Below, in pieces: positions 14,719 to 20,891 of a stretch of 33,900 bases of DNA. Below the pieces are notes generated by a model, which was given only the letters and a program-made list of their open reading frames with translations, did no database searches and was not told where the DNA came from. Made by a program: the position numbers and the translations under genes. The stretch is from a virus. The stretch spans positions 1 to 33,900 of IMG/VR virus record IMGVR_UViG_3300031720_000011; one strand, written 5' to 3'. The number at the start of each line of letters is the position of its first letter. Positions within the stretch are counted from its first letter, which is position 1.

Positions 14719-15663
14719 ATGCCTACTGATGCCACACTCGACGCCCGTTGTCAAGACGACCCCCTCCCGGGCATCCTGCCGGCCGGCGGCATCTCGCTCA
14801 TCGCCGGCGCCCCCAACGTGGGCAAAACCGCTCTCCTGGCTGGCTTCCTCCGCGACATCCGCGACGGCCGGCCCATCTTCGGCCACCAGCCGGCGCCGGT
14901 CGCCGGGATCGGCTATATCAACGCCGATCGCGGCTGGCTCCGCGGGTCGGGTGTCTGGTTCGAGCGGGCCGGCTACCCGGAGATCCGCCAGTACTCGATG
15001 GCGGACGACATCGCCTTCAACCCGAAACGTCTCCGCAAAAAGCACGAGCGCACCGACATCCTCGCCAGCTTCATCGATCTCCTCCAGCTGCCGCCCCGCT
15101 CGCTCGTCTCGGTCGACCCGATCGCGCTCTTCCTCGGGGGGAACCTGATCAACTATGACGACTGCGCCGTCGCCTGCCACGAGATCCGCGCCTACCTCCG
15201 CGCCCGGCAGTACACGCTGCTCGGCACGGCCCACTCCGCCAAGCTGAAAACCGACAAGAAGGATCGCTACATGCGGATGCAGGATCAGATCCTGGGCTCG
15301 ACGGCGATCTTCGGCTTCACCGACACGCAGATGTATCTCGCCAGCCCCCAAGAGACCGCGAAACCCTACTTTCTGTTCCTCTGGCATCCGCACACCTCGC
15401 CCGTGGAGACCTTCCAGCTCGAACAGGACAAAGACACCGGGCTGTTCCAGCTCTACACCGGCGCCGACAGCGCCAATCAGAACCGCGTGCTCGCGCTCTT
15501 CCCCGAGGACGGCGCGCCGATCACCTTCGGCCTGCTGGTGGAGCTGGCTGAGGCGTATCCCCTCAGTCGGGCGACGGTCAAGCGGATCCTCGACGCGCTC
15601 ATCGACGTGGAACGTATCGAAAAGGTCAGCCACGGCGTCTACCGGCTGATCCTCGTCCACTGA
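14719..15663 (+). CDS. AAA_25/RepA-type RecA-fold ATPase with C-terminal winged-helix-like domain
   Basis: 314 residues. Walker A is GAPNVGKT (30-37) after the typical PAGGISLIAG opening. Walker B is SLVSVDPIALFLGG, followed by a segment ending LLGTAHSAKLKTDK, which fits the sensor region of AAA_25 (RepA-like hexameric helicase) proteins. The last 70 residues (VLALFPEDGAPITFGLLVEL, SRATVKRILDALIDVERIEK) look like a winged helix for DNA binding. RepA-type proteins unwind plasmid or phage origins. It is the only rightward gene in this part and is immediately followed by the repeat-rich region at 15.66-16.0 kb, so an origin-helicase role is a sound inference. GGAG lies 5 nt before ATG 14719. Confidence 0.85.
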   Translation: MPTDATLDARCQDDPLPGILPAGGISLIAGAPNVGKTALLAGFLRDIRDGRPIFGHQPAPVAGIGYINADRGWLRGSGVWFERAGYPEIRQYSMADDIAFNPKRLRKKHERTDILASFIDLLQLPPRSLVSVDPIALFLGGNLINYDDCAVACHEIRAYLRARQYTLLGTAHSAKLKTDKKDRYMRMQDQILGSTAIFGFTDTQMYLASPQETAKPYFLFLWHPHTSPVETFQLEQDKDTGLFQLYTGADSANQNRVLALFPEDGAPITFGLLVELAEAYPLSRATVKRILDALIDVERIEKVSHGVYRLILVH

Positions 15664-15841
15664 TCAGGATCAGGGGATCAGGGGGATCAGGTACGGAGTA
15701 CTCCGGTACTAGGTACCTGAGCACGCGGGGCTGCGCCCCTAGCTCGGCCGCTCCGCCCCCTCTTATATAGACATAAGATCTATGAGCCGAACTATGGCTA
15801 AACCCCTTTATTCCTCAAGAGGTTAAGGCAGGCTCACCAAA

Positions 15842-15858
15842 GGCTCAGGCCCTGAGCC
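15842..15858. repeat. Perfect inverted repeat made of two TGAGCC hexamers
   Basis: GGCTCAGG, one C, then CCTGAGCC: an 8-bp dyad with a 1-nt centre, within the candidate origin. It is a likely protein-binding site for a dimer. Confidence 0.75.
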
Positions 15859-15891
15859 TCTGAGCCGATCCGACCCCTGAACAGCTCAGAA

Positions 15892-15918
15892 GCTCACCCT
15901 CTATCTAGATGGGTGAGC
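15892..15918. repeat. Inverted repeat with 11-nt centre
   Basis: GCTCACCC at 15892-15899 and GGGTGAGC at 15911-15918 are exact complements around an A/T-rich centre (15900-15910). It could be a hairpin in either transcript or a dyad operator or iteron pair; there is no T-run, so a terminator is unlikely. Confidence 0.7.
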
Positions 15919-16005
15919 CTGTGTAAGTCTCATCTCCTCAGTCACCTAGCTAGGAAAAGCTCACGATCCATCGCGCGCGCGAGAGCAACCGAGTGAGAGG
16001 ATCTC

Positions 16006-16638
16006 TTACTCCCCCCCTCTAGGGGGTTTAGCATCATGTCTATGTGCGAATAACAGATCCTCCACCCCGTCGAGCGGCGAGACCTCCTCCTCGGGCTCGT
16101 CAGCTGGCGTATCCCAGCCGTGCACGGGACAGCCGCTGCTCACATGCCCCACCGCGCAGGTGCAGGCCGACTCCACCAGGATGTTCAGCGGCTCGGCGCC
16201 CCGGACGAGCGGGCCATCCAGGTAGAAGGCGCCCGTCGTCTGGCGCAGCTCCAGGAGCTGCTTCCAGGTTGGGCGTTGGTCGGCCGGCGCCTGCGGGGCG
16301 GACTGCCCCACCGAGTAGAGCAGCAGGCCCACCGCGAAGATCCGATGGCAATGCGGGCAGCAGAGGCGGGAGGTGAGCGGGTTGTACACCATCGTGGTGG
16401 TCGGCTTCTGCTGCACCGCCTGCTTGGCGCGGATCGCCTGGGCGGACTTGCGCGGGCGGAGCGGGCGCGGGGGGCGCGTGGGGCGGTCGCGCTGGAGGGC
16501 GTGCGCCTCGATGGCCGAGTAGTGCCGGTTGAAGGTCGCGATGATGATCTTGCCGCAGCGTGGGCACTCCACCGTGAAGCGATCGATCCGGCCGAAGAGG
16601 CGGAGGGCGGGCTGGGGGAGGCGGGGGAGACGGGGCAT
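16006..16638 (-). CDS. 210-residue protein with several zinc knuckles
   Basis: After a basic/proline N-terminus (MPRLPRLPQPALRLFGRIDR), a first knuckle VECPRCGKIII and a second RLCCPHCHRIFAV form a probable zinc ribbon bridged by a basic linker (RPPRPLRPRKSAQAI). The C-terminal part has ACTCAVGHVSSGCPVHGW, a further Cys/His cluster. DNA or RNA binding is plausible. The ATG at 16638 has no good ribosome site; no better start was seen. The last codons (TAA at 16008-16006) run through a C/G-tract hairpin and a copy of the TTAGCATCATGTC motif. Confidence 0.65.
   Translation of the reverse strand: MPRLPRLPQPALRLFGRIDRFTVECPRCGKIIIATFNRHYSAIEAHALQRDRPTRPPRPLRPRKSAQAIRAKQAVQQKPTTTMVYNPLTSRLCCPHCHRIFAVGLLLYSVGQSAPQAPADQRPTWKQLLELRQTTGAFYLDGPLVRGAEPLNILVESACTCAVGHVSSGCPVHGWDTPADEPEEEVSPLDGVEDLLFAHRHDAKPPRGGE
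16013..16029. terminator. Possible weak terminator hairpin
   Basis: CCCCC-TCTA-GGGGG followed by TTT on the + strand (16013-16029), downstream of the rightward ATPase. The stem is only 5 bp and the T-run short, and it overlaps the 3' end of the opposing gene, so termination is uncertain. Confidence 0.3.
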
Positions 16639-16680
16639 TAGGCGCCCCCAGGAACGACGCGCCCCGCCGGCGGCCTCTCC

Positions 16681-17034
16681 TCAGTCCCCATCGCCGATCG
16701 CCTCGTGGCGGCCCGCCTGGCGCGTCGCCGCCCAGGTTTGGAAGGCCTCGCGCTGATCGGTGGCGGCGAGCCACTCGTGGAGCGCGGCGAGCTGCCGGCG
16801 GGCATCGGCCAGCCGCTCCGCCGTCGCGCCGGCCTCCTCGGCGATCTCGTCGCGCTCGGCGGCGAGGGCGCGCGCCCGGCTCCGCTGCTCCTCCGCCCGC
16901 TGCTCGGCCTGTCGGGCTTCCTCCCGCACGCGGTCGGCCTCGTACTCGGCGTCGCGGCGTTCAGCGTCGCGGGCGCGCTCGGATCGATCCCACTCGGCGC
17001 GCTGGTCCCAGGTCAGATCGGCTGGCGGTCTCAT
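16681..17034 (-). CDS. 117-residue charged coiled-coil protein
   Basis: After MRPPADLTWDQRAEWDRSER almost the whole protein is an Arg/Glu/Ala-rich heptad pattern (AEYEADRVREEARQAEQ, AEQRAEEQRSRARALAAE) to about residue 95, ending in a more ordinary segment (EAFQTWAATRQAGRHE). A good GGAGGAG lies 4-5 nt before ATG 17034. It is probably a structural or scaffold-like partner; no family recognised. Confidence 0.7.
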   Translation of the reverse strand: MRPPADLTWDQRAEWDRSERARDAERRDAEYEADRVREEARQAEQRAEEQRSRARALAAERDEIAEEAGATAERLADARRQLAALHEWLAATDQREAFQTWAATRQAGRHEAIGDGD

Positions 17035-17109
17035 CGCTCTCCTCCTCCTACACTCCGAGCCGCGGACGGCCCTGTACGCGCGCGCGGATCAGTACCCTCA
17101 CAGACTGGT

Positions 17110-17141
17110 ACCGTGCGTACGGAGGGTACCGTACGCACGGT
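17110..17141. repeat. Perfect 13-bp inverted repeat in an intergenic GTAC cluster
   Basis: ACCGTGCGTACGG (17110-17122), loop AGGGTA, then CCGTACGCACGGT (17129-17141). It lies between two leftward genes with no T-run on either side, so an operator or RNA hairpin modulating the downstream gene is likelier than a terminator. Six GTAC tetramers fall in 17074-17134. Confidence 0.8.
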
Positions 17142-17149
17142 GCGTCTGC

Positions 17150-17587
17150 CTAGCGCCGCCGCCACGCCCGCAGCAGGCGGATCGCGTAGGCGTCGGCGTC
17201 GCGCTCGGAGAACTGGCCACGGGCGCCCCACACCCGCCGGCCGCGCGGATGGGTGGCCTGCCAGAGGTGCCGTAGCTCGTGCGCGGCGAGGTAGACCAGC
17301 GCCTCCACGCGCGAGGCGAAGTACGGCATCGGCAGATAGCCCGGCCGGCAGGGCGGCTTGGGCGGGCAGGGGAAGTGTCCCGGCTCCCGCACGTACAGGT
17401 TCACGAAGGGCGCCGCGGTCGCGTGGTAGCTGCTCCCGCGCGAGTAGGCGCGCCCTTTGACGGTGCCGCCGCGGCTGCGCAAGGGCGCCACCTTGACGTC
17501 GTAGCCGGCCACCCCCGGCGGGCAGGTGAACCGCACGATCGCGCGGACGACGTCGGGCGGGATCGTTGTAGTGTTCTTCAGTCGCAT
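17150..17587 (-). CDS. HExxH zinc metallopeptidase-like protein
   Basis: 145 residues. The zincin motif is YLAAHELRHLWQATHP (HELRH), followed about 25 residues later by SERDADAYAIRLLRAW, an acidic third-ligand region like that of small phage and SprT-like metallopeptidases. The upstream part (IVRFTCPPGVAGYDVKVAPL, FVNLYVREPGHF) is beta-rich. It is expected to be cytoplasmic; the substrate is unknown. GTG 17590 and ATG 17587 are both possible; GGAGG lies 6 nt before the ATG. It is directly behind its own extended -10 promoter, with a leader of only about 12 nt. Confidence 0.78.
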   Translation of the reverse strand: MRLKNTTTIPPDVVRAIVRFTCPPGVAGYDVKVAPLRSRGGTVKGRAYSRGSSYHATAAPFVNLYVREPGHFPCPPKPPCRPGYLPMPYFASRVEALVYLAAHELRHLWQATHPRGRRVWGARGQFSERDADAYAIRLLRAWRRR

Positions 17588-17605
17588 CACTGACCTCCGA
17601 CACCG

Positions 17606-17635
17606 ATCGTATCACACATCGTGCAAACTTGTCAA
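17606..17635 (-). promoter_or_regulatory. Sigma-70-type promoter with extended -10, leftward
   Basis: TTGACA at 17635-17630, 18-nt spacer, TACGAT at 17611-17606, preceded by TGA (TGnTACGAT, extended -10). It drives the metallopeptidase gene. The 13-bp motif TTAGCACGATGTC lies just upstream of the -35 box (17646-17658). Confidence 0.82.
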
Positions 17636-17673
17636 GTTTCACAGATTAGCACGATGTCTAGGACAGCGCATCT

Positions 17674-17955
17674 TCAGCCCTCCAGCCGTGCCGCGTGCGC
17701 CTCGAGACAGTCCGGGCAGGTGCAGTGCGGATCCGCGGCCTCGTGCGCGGCCTGCGCCATCTGCTGATTGACCGCGTCCAGCGCCGCCGCCATCGTGCCC
17801 GCGAGATCGTCGCGCGCCGCCGTCGCCTGCGTCAGACAGGCCGGGCAGGTCACCGCGGCGCGATCCTCGGTCGCCGGCGCGTCGCCGTCCTCGAGTGGTC
17901 CGTCGGGAAGGCCGGGCCGCCGGTCTCTTTCTGCGGTGCGGTAGTCACTTGACAC
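17674..17955 (-). CDS. 93-residue protein with two cysteine pairs
   Basis: GTG at 17955 starts VSSDYRTAERDRRPGLPDG, within the end of the preceding gene. Two cysteine pairs, VTCPACLTQATAARDD and HCTCPDCLEAHAARLEG, flank a helical middle (LAGTMAAALDAVNQQMAQAA), so a zinc hook or small zinc protein is likely. The start is uncertain because the ribosome site is weak. Confidence 0.6.
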   Translation of the reverse strand: MSSDYRTAERDRRPGLPDGPLEDGDAPATEDRAAVTCPACLTQATAARDDLAGTMAAALDAVNQQMAQAAHEAADPHCTCPDCLEAHAARLEG

Positions 17956-18280
17956 CTTCGGCTTTCGCGATGGCGGCGCGGGCGTCCGCGAGTTTCGGAT
18001 CGACCGCGAGTGGTCCACCGACTTTCTCGTAGACCTTCACGAGGGCGTGCAACGCGTCGAGCAGATCCGGCGCCGCGGCGAGCACGCGCGCGTTCGCCGC
18101 TTCCTGGCCCTGTGACGTCAGCAACGTCTGCGCGAGCACTTCTCCGACGCCGCCGCCCACGATCCAGAACTTCACCTCCGGATCCAGGCGGATGTCCGGA
18201 TCGGTGTACGCGTCGGGCGGTGGCGCTTCGGCGCTCCACGGCCCGGGCGTATGCGTCTCCGTTGTAGAATGGGTAATCAT
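17945..18280 (-). CDS. TPGPW/APDLL family phage protein
   Basis: 111 residues. It has the hallmarks of a very widespread phage family of unknown role: an early HTPGPWSAE, a middle QEAANARVLAAAPDLLDAL and a late DARAAIAKAEG. The family is small, cytoplasmic and common in accessory regions of phage and prophage. AGGAG lies 10 nt before ATG 18280. Confidence 0.85.
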   Translation of the reverse strand: MITHSTTETHTPGPWSAEAPPPDAYTDPDIRLDPEVKFWIVGGGVGEVLAQTLLTSQGQEAANARVLAAAPDLLDALHALVKVYEKVGGPLAVDPKLADARAAIAKAEGVK

Positions 18281-18293
18281 CGGGTGACTGCTC

Positions 18294-18446
18294 CTAACCA
18301 GTCAGTCGGTGCGGGCCGCGCGGCAGCGCGGCCATCCGCGCCGGGCTCAGGTGGATCCCGCCGTGCCCCGCTGTGCTGTAGATCATGATCCCGGGCGTCA
18401 GCTGGCGCGCCGTCTGCGACAGCCCCCACGGTGTACTCGTCGCCAT
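18294..18446 (-). CDS. 50-residue DUF7007-like peptide
   Basis: MATSTPWGLSQTARQLTPGI, then MIYSTAGHGGIHLSPARM. The TPWG...GI..YSTxxHGGxHLS pattern is the opening of DUF7007-type phage and plasmid proteins. Here the product is only that module and stops at TAG 18296-18294. GAGGGGG lies about 7 nt before ATG 18446. Function unknown. Confidence 0.72.
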   Translation of the reverse strand: MATSTPWGLSQTARQLTPGIMIYSTAGHGGIHLSPARMAALPRGPHRLTG

Positions 18447-18474
18447 GCTCGCCCCCTCTACAGGTCCGCCGGGA

Positions 18475-18816
18475 TCACCGGCAGCCGCCCCGCGCGTATT
18501 GCTCCACCCACCGCGCGATCGTCGCCTTGTCGCCGCTCACGATCGGCTCCGCGGTGACCAGCTCCGCCCTGGCCGGCGGATCCTCGCCGTCGCGCACGGC
18601 ATGGAGGGCGCCCCACGCGGATCCGACCGTCGGCGTGTAGTAGAAGTACCGCCGCCGATACGGATCGCGCATCATGGCGACCCACGTCGCCTCGACAAAC
18701 TGACTCTTCCGCAGCGCCCACGCGCCGCGCCAGTCCGGGCGCGCCGCCGCCGGCACATCGTGCGCGTGCGCCCGCTTCACCGTGGCTCGGATCGCGCCGT
18801 AGCTCTTCGTTTTCAT
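18475..18816 (-). CDS. 113-residue hypothetical protein
   Basis: Starts MKTKSYGAIRATVKRAHAHD; the middle has DWRGAWALRKSQFVEATWV and YRRRYFYYTPTVGSAWGAL, aromatic and basic, possibly nucleic-acid-facing. ATG at 18816 overlaps the upstream stop (ATGA). No family recognised. Confidence 0.6.
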   Translation of the reverse strand: MKTKSYGAIRATVKRAHAHDVPAAARPDWRGAWALRKSQFVEATWVAMMRDPYRRRYFYYTPTVGSAWGALHAVRDGEDPPARAELVTAEPIVSGDKATIARWVEQYARGGCR

Positions 18817-19139
18817 CGCGTCACCCCCAGTACCCCCGTCGCCCGCGCCCGCGCCTCGCGCGCCGTCCGATCCGCGATCGTCTGCCGCCGCGGATCGGGA
18901 TAGTGCACCGTCCAACTGTGATCGCCCGGCACGTCGCACACCGCGAGCGTATCCCAGCGCGGGACCTCGTCCGGGTGCGCCGTGCAATAGGTGCAGCTGC
19001 AGCCGCCGTCGATCGGCGTCGCCAGCTCACGCGGGATCCGCAGATACACCGTCACGGAGTACTGGATCCGCCCCTTGTCGACCGCGGCACCCGCGCCGCG
19101 CACGTCGATCACCGGCCAGCCGTTTCCAATCGTCGCCAT
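18813..19139 (-). CDS. 108-residue protein with CxCxxC cluster
   Basis: MATIGNGWPVIDVRGAGAAV, beta-rich (IQYSVTVYLRIPREL), then GGCSCTYCTAHPDEVPRWD and DHSWTVHYPDPRRQT, ending in a basic helix. The CSCTYC cluster with a following His may bind a metal. It belongs to the leftward operon starting at 19391. Function unknown. Confidence 0.65.
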   Translation of the reverse strand: MATIGNGWPVIDVRGAGAAVDKGRIQYSVTVYLRIPRELATPIDGGCSCTYCTAHPDEVPRWDTLAVCDVPGDHSWTVHYPDPRRQTIADRTAREARARATGVLGVTR

Positions 19140-19142
19140 GGC

Positions 19143-19391
19143 TCAGCCCTCCAGCGCCGCGTACGGCACTTCGTCCGCCGTGCGGCGCCTGATCAGTGTC
19201 AGCTCCGAGCAGTAGCACGGCGCCCGCCCGCCGTCGTCGAACGCCACCACCACCCGCACCACCACCCGCGCGGGGATCTCCACGATCCGCCCCGCATCCG
19301 ACCGGACGCCCGGAATCGTATGGCGCACGCGATCGTTCACATACCACCACTGCCCCTGCAGGTCGGTTGCGGAGTCAAGGTAAGTCGTCAT
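19143..19391 (-). CDS. 82-residue protein, predicted leaderless
   Basis: MTTYLDSATDLQGQWWYVND, then beta strands (RIVEIPARVVVRVVVAFDDG) and a CYCSELTLIRRRTADEVPY end. The predicted -10 box (19403-19398) ends 6 nt before ATG 19391, and no ribosome site fits, so the mRNA would begin at or next to the start codon. It resembles small SH3-like beta proteins, but this is only an impression. Confidence 0.62.
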   Translation of the reverse strand: MTTYLDSATDLQGQWWYVNDRVRHTIPGVRSDAGRIVEIPARVVVRVVVAFDDGGRAPCYCSELTLIRRRTADEVPYAALEG

Positions 19392-19397
19392 AGGCAG

Positions 19398-19426
19398 ATC
19401 CTAGCAGAACACGATCCGCATGTCAA
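19398..19426 (-). promoter_or_regulatory. Leftward arm of a symmetric divergent promoter pair
   Basis: TTGACA at 19426-19421, 17-nt spacer, TAGGAT at 19403-19398. Its sequence nearly mirrors the rightward promoter at 19458-19486: both share TTGACATG after the -35 and GTTCTGCTAG at the -10, forming a 10-bp inverted repeat (19401-19410 with 19474-19483). Confidence 0.82.
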
Positions 19427-19440
19427 CACCTTGCAAAACA

Positions 19441-19455
19441 CTAGCATTCTAGCAT
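19441..19455. promoter_or_regulatory. Direct repeat CTAGCAT x2 between the divergent promoters, putative operator
   Basis: CTAGCAT at 19441-19447 and again at 19449-19455, an 8-nt period, placed between the two -35 boxes. This is where a repressor or activator could control both directions. Confidence 0.5.
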
Positions 19456-19457
19456 GG

Positions 19458-19486
19458 TTGACATGGTGTCGGCGTTCTGCTAGACT
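19458..19486 (+). promoter_or_regulatory. Rightward arm of the divergent promoter pair
   Basis: TTGACA at 19458-19463, 17-nt spacer, TAGACT at 19481-19486. It drives the gene at 19576, with a leader of about 80 nt that includes a 17-codon ATG frame (from 19509) of unknown meaning. Confidence 0.82.
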
Positions 19487-19575
19487 GCTCTTCGCCCACG
19501 GTTGCGCCCATGTCGGGCACACAGTCGGGCACAAAGGCAGGCCAGGATCATGGAACTGTATAAAGCGCCTCCGCC

Positions 19576-19950
19576 GTGACGGAACTTGCGCTCCGCCATG
19601 TCGGCACGATCCGTGAGCAGCTGTCGCGCTGGGACGCCACCCTGATCAAGTATCTGGACAGTTCTACGTCCGACGAGTCCGCCGCGATCGAAAAGGCGCG
19701 CCGCACGACGATCGCCAAGACCAAGGACGACGTCCTGGATCTGCTCTTCGGCCGCCGACTCGGGCTCAGCCGCAAGACCTTGGAGGCGGGGTACGATGCC
19801 GTCCAGCCCGATCAGGATGGTGATCCTCGGACGGTGTGGGGGACAGTGCAGGGCCTGACTCGGCACAGCCAGACCATTCCCTACGCCGACGATCGCACCA
19901 CGATCGATCGGGCTGCCGGCAAATTGATCGACTTGGCGGCGTCGTTCTAG
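19576..19950 (+). CDS. 124-residue protein resembling the C-terminal part of DUF932 phage proteins
   Basis: The GTG at 19576 is the only possible start, because a TAA lies in frame at 19561-19563. The helical first half (GTIREQLSRWDATLIKYLDS) is followed by KARRTTIAKTKDDVLDLLFG and DPRTVWGTVQGLTRHSQTIP, then RAAGKLIDLAASF. The xxWGxVQGLTxxSQ block near the end resembles the C-terminus of DUF932 proteins, usually about 300 residues, so this could be a truncated relative or a free-standing domain. It is the only rightward gene between 16 and 21 kb and has a dedicated promoter facing the leftward operon, which would suit a regulator, but no DNA-binding motif is readable. A strong hairpin follows the stop. 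Confidence 0.6.
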   Translation: MTELALRHVGTIREQLSRWDATLIKYLDSSTSDESAAIEKARRTTIAKTKDDVLDLLFGRRLGLSRKTLEAGYDAVQPDQDGDPRTVWGTVQGLTRHSQTIPYADDRTTIDRAAGKLIDLAASF

Positions 19951-19982
19951 CCTGCCTAACCCGTGTGCCTGCCTGTACATAG

Positions 19983-20010
19983 CAAGGGCGCCCGATCGTG
20001 GGCGCCCTTG
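19983..20010. terminator. Bidirectional hairpin terminator between convergent genes
   Basis: CAAGGGCGCCC, loop GATCGT, GGGCGCCCTTG: an 11-bp perfect stem located between a rightward gene (ends 19950) and a leftward gene (ends 20030). The T-run is poor in both directions, so termination strength is uncertain, but position and symmetry fit. Confidence 0.65.
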
Positions 20011-20029
20011 GTTCGTGTGGCCGGATCTG

Positions 20030-20263
20030 CTATGACAGAATGAACGCTGGCCCTCCGCCGGCTGTCGTAGGCTGCAGCGTGCAGCGCTGTCGCGGATCCG
20101 CCGTGTTGTGTCCGGGCAGGACGACCCGCCGGCTGTTCGCGGTCACCGCAGGGTACTCGTCCAGCAACCGCTGCGCCTCCGCTGACGACAGCGGGTAAGT
20201 CGTCTGCGTCGCGTGGAACGTCAGCAGATAGGGGCGATCGACTGTGCGGATCTGTCGGCTCAT
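20030..20263 (-). CDS. 77-residue MSRQ-type protein (copy 1)
   Basis: MSRQIRTVDRPYLLTFHATQ, then TYPLSSAEAQRLLDEYPAV, SRRVVLPGHN and CTLQPTTAGGG. It opens like its upstream neighbour (MSRQ with a near-identical start region, GGCTCATGATCGCC on the + strand at both genes), suggesting an old tandem duplication. Both starts overlap the preceding stop. Function unknown. Confidence 0.6.
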   Translation of the reverse strand: MSRQIRTVDRPYLLTFHATQTTYPLSSAEAQRLLDEYPAVTANSRRVVLPGHNTADPRQRCTLQPTTAGGGPAFILS

Positions 20264-20490
20264 GATCGCCCCCCACTGAATAGCAGATCGAAGGTCGCGC
20301 GGATCGTCGGACAATCCCAGCCCTGGCCAGGATACGGAATCGCGTAGACGTCCGCCTGCAGGCGTCGTGCATGGCGGATCGCGATCCGTTTGCGGGTCGT
20401 CGTCGCGAAGAGGGCGCGCGATCGCGTGTCGCCCTCGGTTGCCTCAGCCGCGGGCGCCTCCCACATCAGGACGTAAACCTGCCGGCTCAT
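20260..20490 (-). CDS. 76-residue MSRQ-type protein (copy 2)
   Basis: MSRQVYVLMWEAPAAEATEG, then ALFATTTRKRIAIRHARRLQ and VYAIPYPGQGWDCPTIR. It shares overall layout (strand, helix with basic residues, strand) and start region with the next gene, though sequence identity beyond the first residues is low. ATG at 20490 overlaps the upstream stop (ATGA). Confidence 0.6.
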   Translation of the reverse strand: MSRQVYVLMWEAPAAEATEGDTRSRALFATTTRKRIAIRHARRLQADVYAIPYPGQGWDCPTIRATFDLLFSGGRS

Positions 20491-20588
20491 GATCGCCACA
20501 GCGCGGCCGCGCTGGCCAGTGCCGCCACCAGCCACAGGACACACCACACGACACCATTCACCGCCGACTGATCAGATGTCCAGTCCAT
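20487..20588 (-). CDS. 33-residue single-pass membrane peptide
   Basis: MDWTSDQSAVNGVVWCVLWL followed by VAALASAAALWRS: a polar N-terminus of about 10 residues and one hydrophobic span. AGGA lies about 9 nt before ATG 20588, and its stop overlaps the next ATG. Role unknown. Confidence 0.55.
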   Translation of the reverse strand: MDWTSDQSAVNGVVWCVLWLVAALASAAALWRS

Positions 20589-20607
20589 CACACACCATCC
20601 TTCGGGT

Positions 20608-20829
20608 TTAGCTGAGTTGATTGACACAGTAGGGCGGCGTCGCGATCGCGTGCACCAACACATCCGGGCCGGCGATCGCCGTGAGCAGCTGGACCGCGAA
20701 GCGCTCCGCGGCGTCGGGCGACAGTAGCCCGTGCACATCCGCCGGCAGCCCGAACGTGGGAACCTGGACCGTCCGCCGATAGCCGGCGGCGTCGGCGGGA
20801 TAGAGGATGGTTGCCTGAATCAGATACAT
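20608..20829 (-). CDS. 73-residue hypothetical protein
   Basis: MYLIQATILYPADAAGYRRT, VQVPTFGLPADVHGLL, DAAERFAVQLLTAIAGPD, ending TPPYCVNQLS. The strand-helix-strand pattern resembles the two following small proteins. GGAGG lies 6 nt before ATG 20829. It is the first gene of the 20829-20030 operon. Confidence 0.68.
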   Translation of the reverse strand: MYLIQATILYPADAAGYRRTVQVPTFGLPADVHGLLSPDAAERFAVQLLTAIAGPDVLVHAIATPPYCVNQLS

Positions 20830-20846
20830 GAGTAACCTCCGCCGGC

Positions 20847-20876
20847 AGAGTAGCAGACCGACCTACACCATGTCAA
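20847..20876 (-). promoter_or_regulatory. Sigma-70-type promoter, leftward
   Basis: TTGACA at 20876-20871, 18-nt spacer, TACTCT at 20852-20847. The leader is about 11 nt and carries GGAGG. The TTAGCATGATGCC motif sits immediately upstream of the -35 box. Confidence 0.78.
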
Positions 20877-20878
20877 GC

Positions 20879-20891
20879 TTAGCATGATGCC
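20879..20891. promoter_or_regulatory. Recurrent 13-bp motif TTAGCATGATGCC (one of four copies)
   Basis: Related copies, all in the same orientation: 14485-14497 (ACAGCATCATGCC), 16028-16040 (TTAGCATCATGTC) and 17646-17658 (TTAGCACGATGTC). Two lie just upstream of leftward -35 boxes and one between -35 and -10. The one at 16028 is at the 3' end of a gene beside the candidate origin. A shared regulator-binding site is the simplest reading. Confidence 0.55.

Larger units (their letters stand above)
15662..16005. other. Candidate replication origin: repeat-rich, lower-GC intergenic region
   Basis: About 340 bp without a supportable gene, between the RepA-like ATPase and a convergent gene. It begins with four GATCAGG copies (15662, 15668, 15676, 15685), then a GTAC-rich palindromic cluster (15691-15716), a GGGGC/GCCCC hairpin (15727-15739), and a markedly A/T-richer stretch at about 15760-15830. 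Nine copies of the hexamer TGAGCC/TGAGCT on either strand follow (15783, 15831, 15842, 15853, 15861, 15883, 15891, 15914, 15958). Iterons, an unwinding-prone stretch and GATC clusters beside an AAA_25 ATPase are the ingredients of an iteron-type origin. Confidence 0.5.

Noticed and set aside
19509-19562. 17-codon frame in the leader of the 19576 gene
   Set aside because: It has no ribosome site and no conserved feature. It could be a leader peptide but nothing beyond an ATG and stop supports it.
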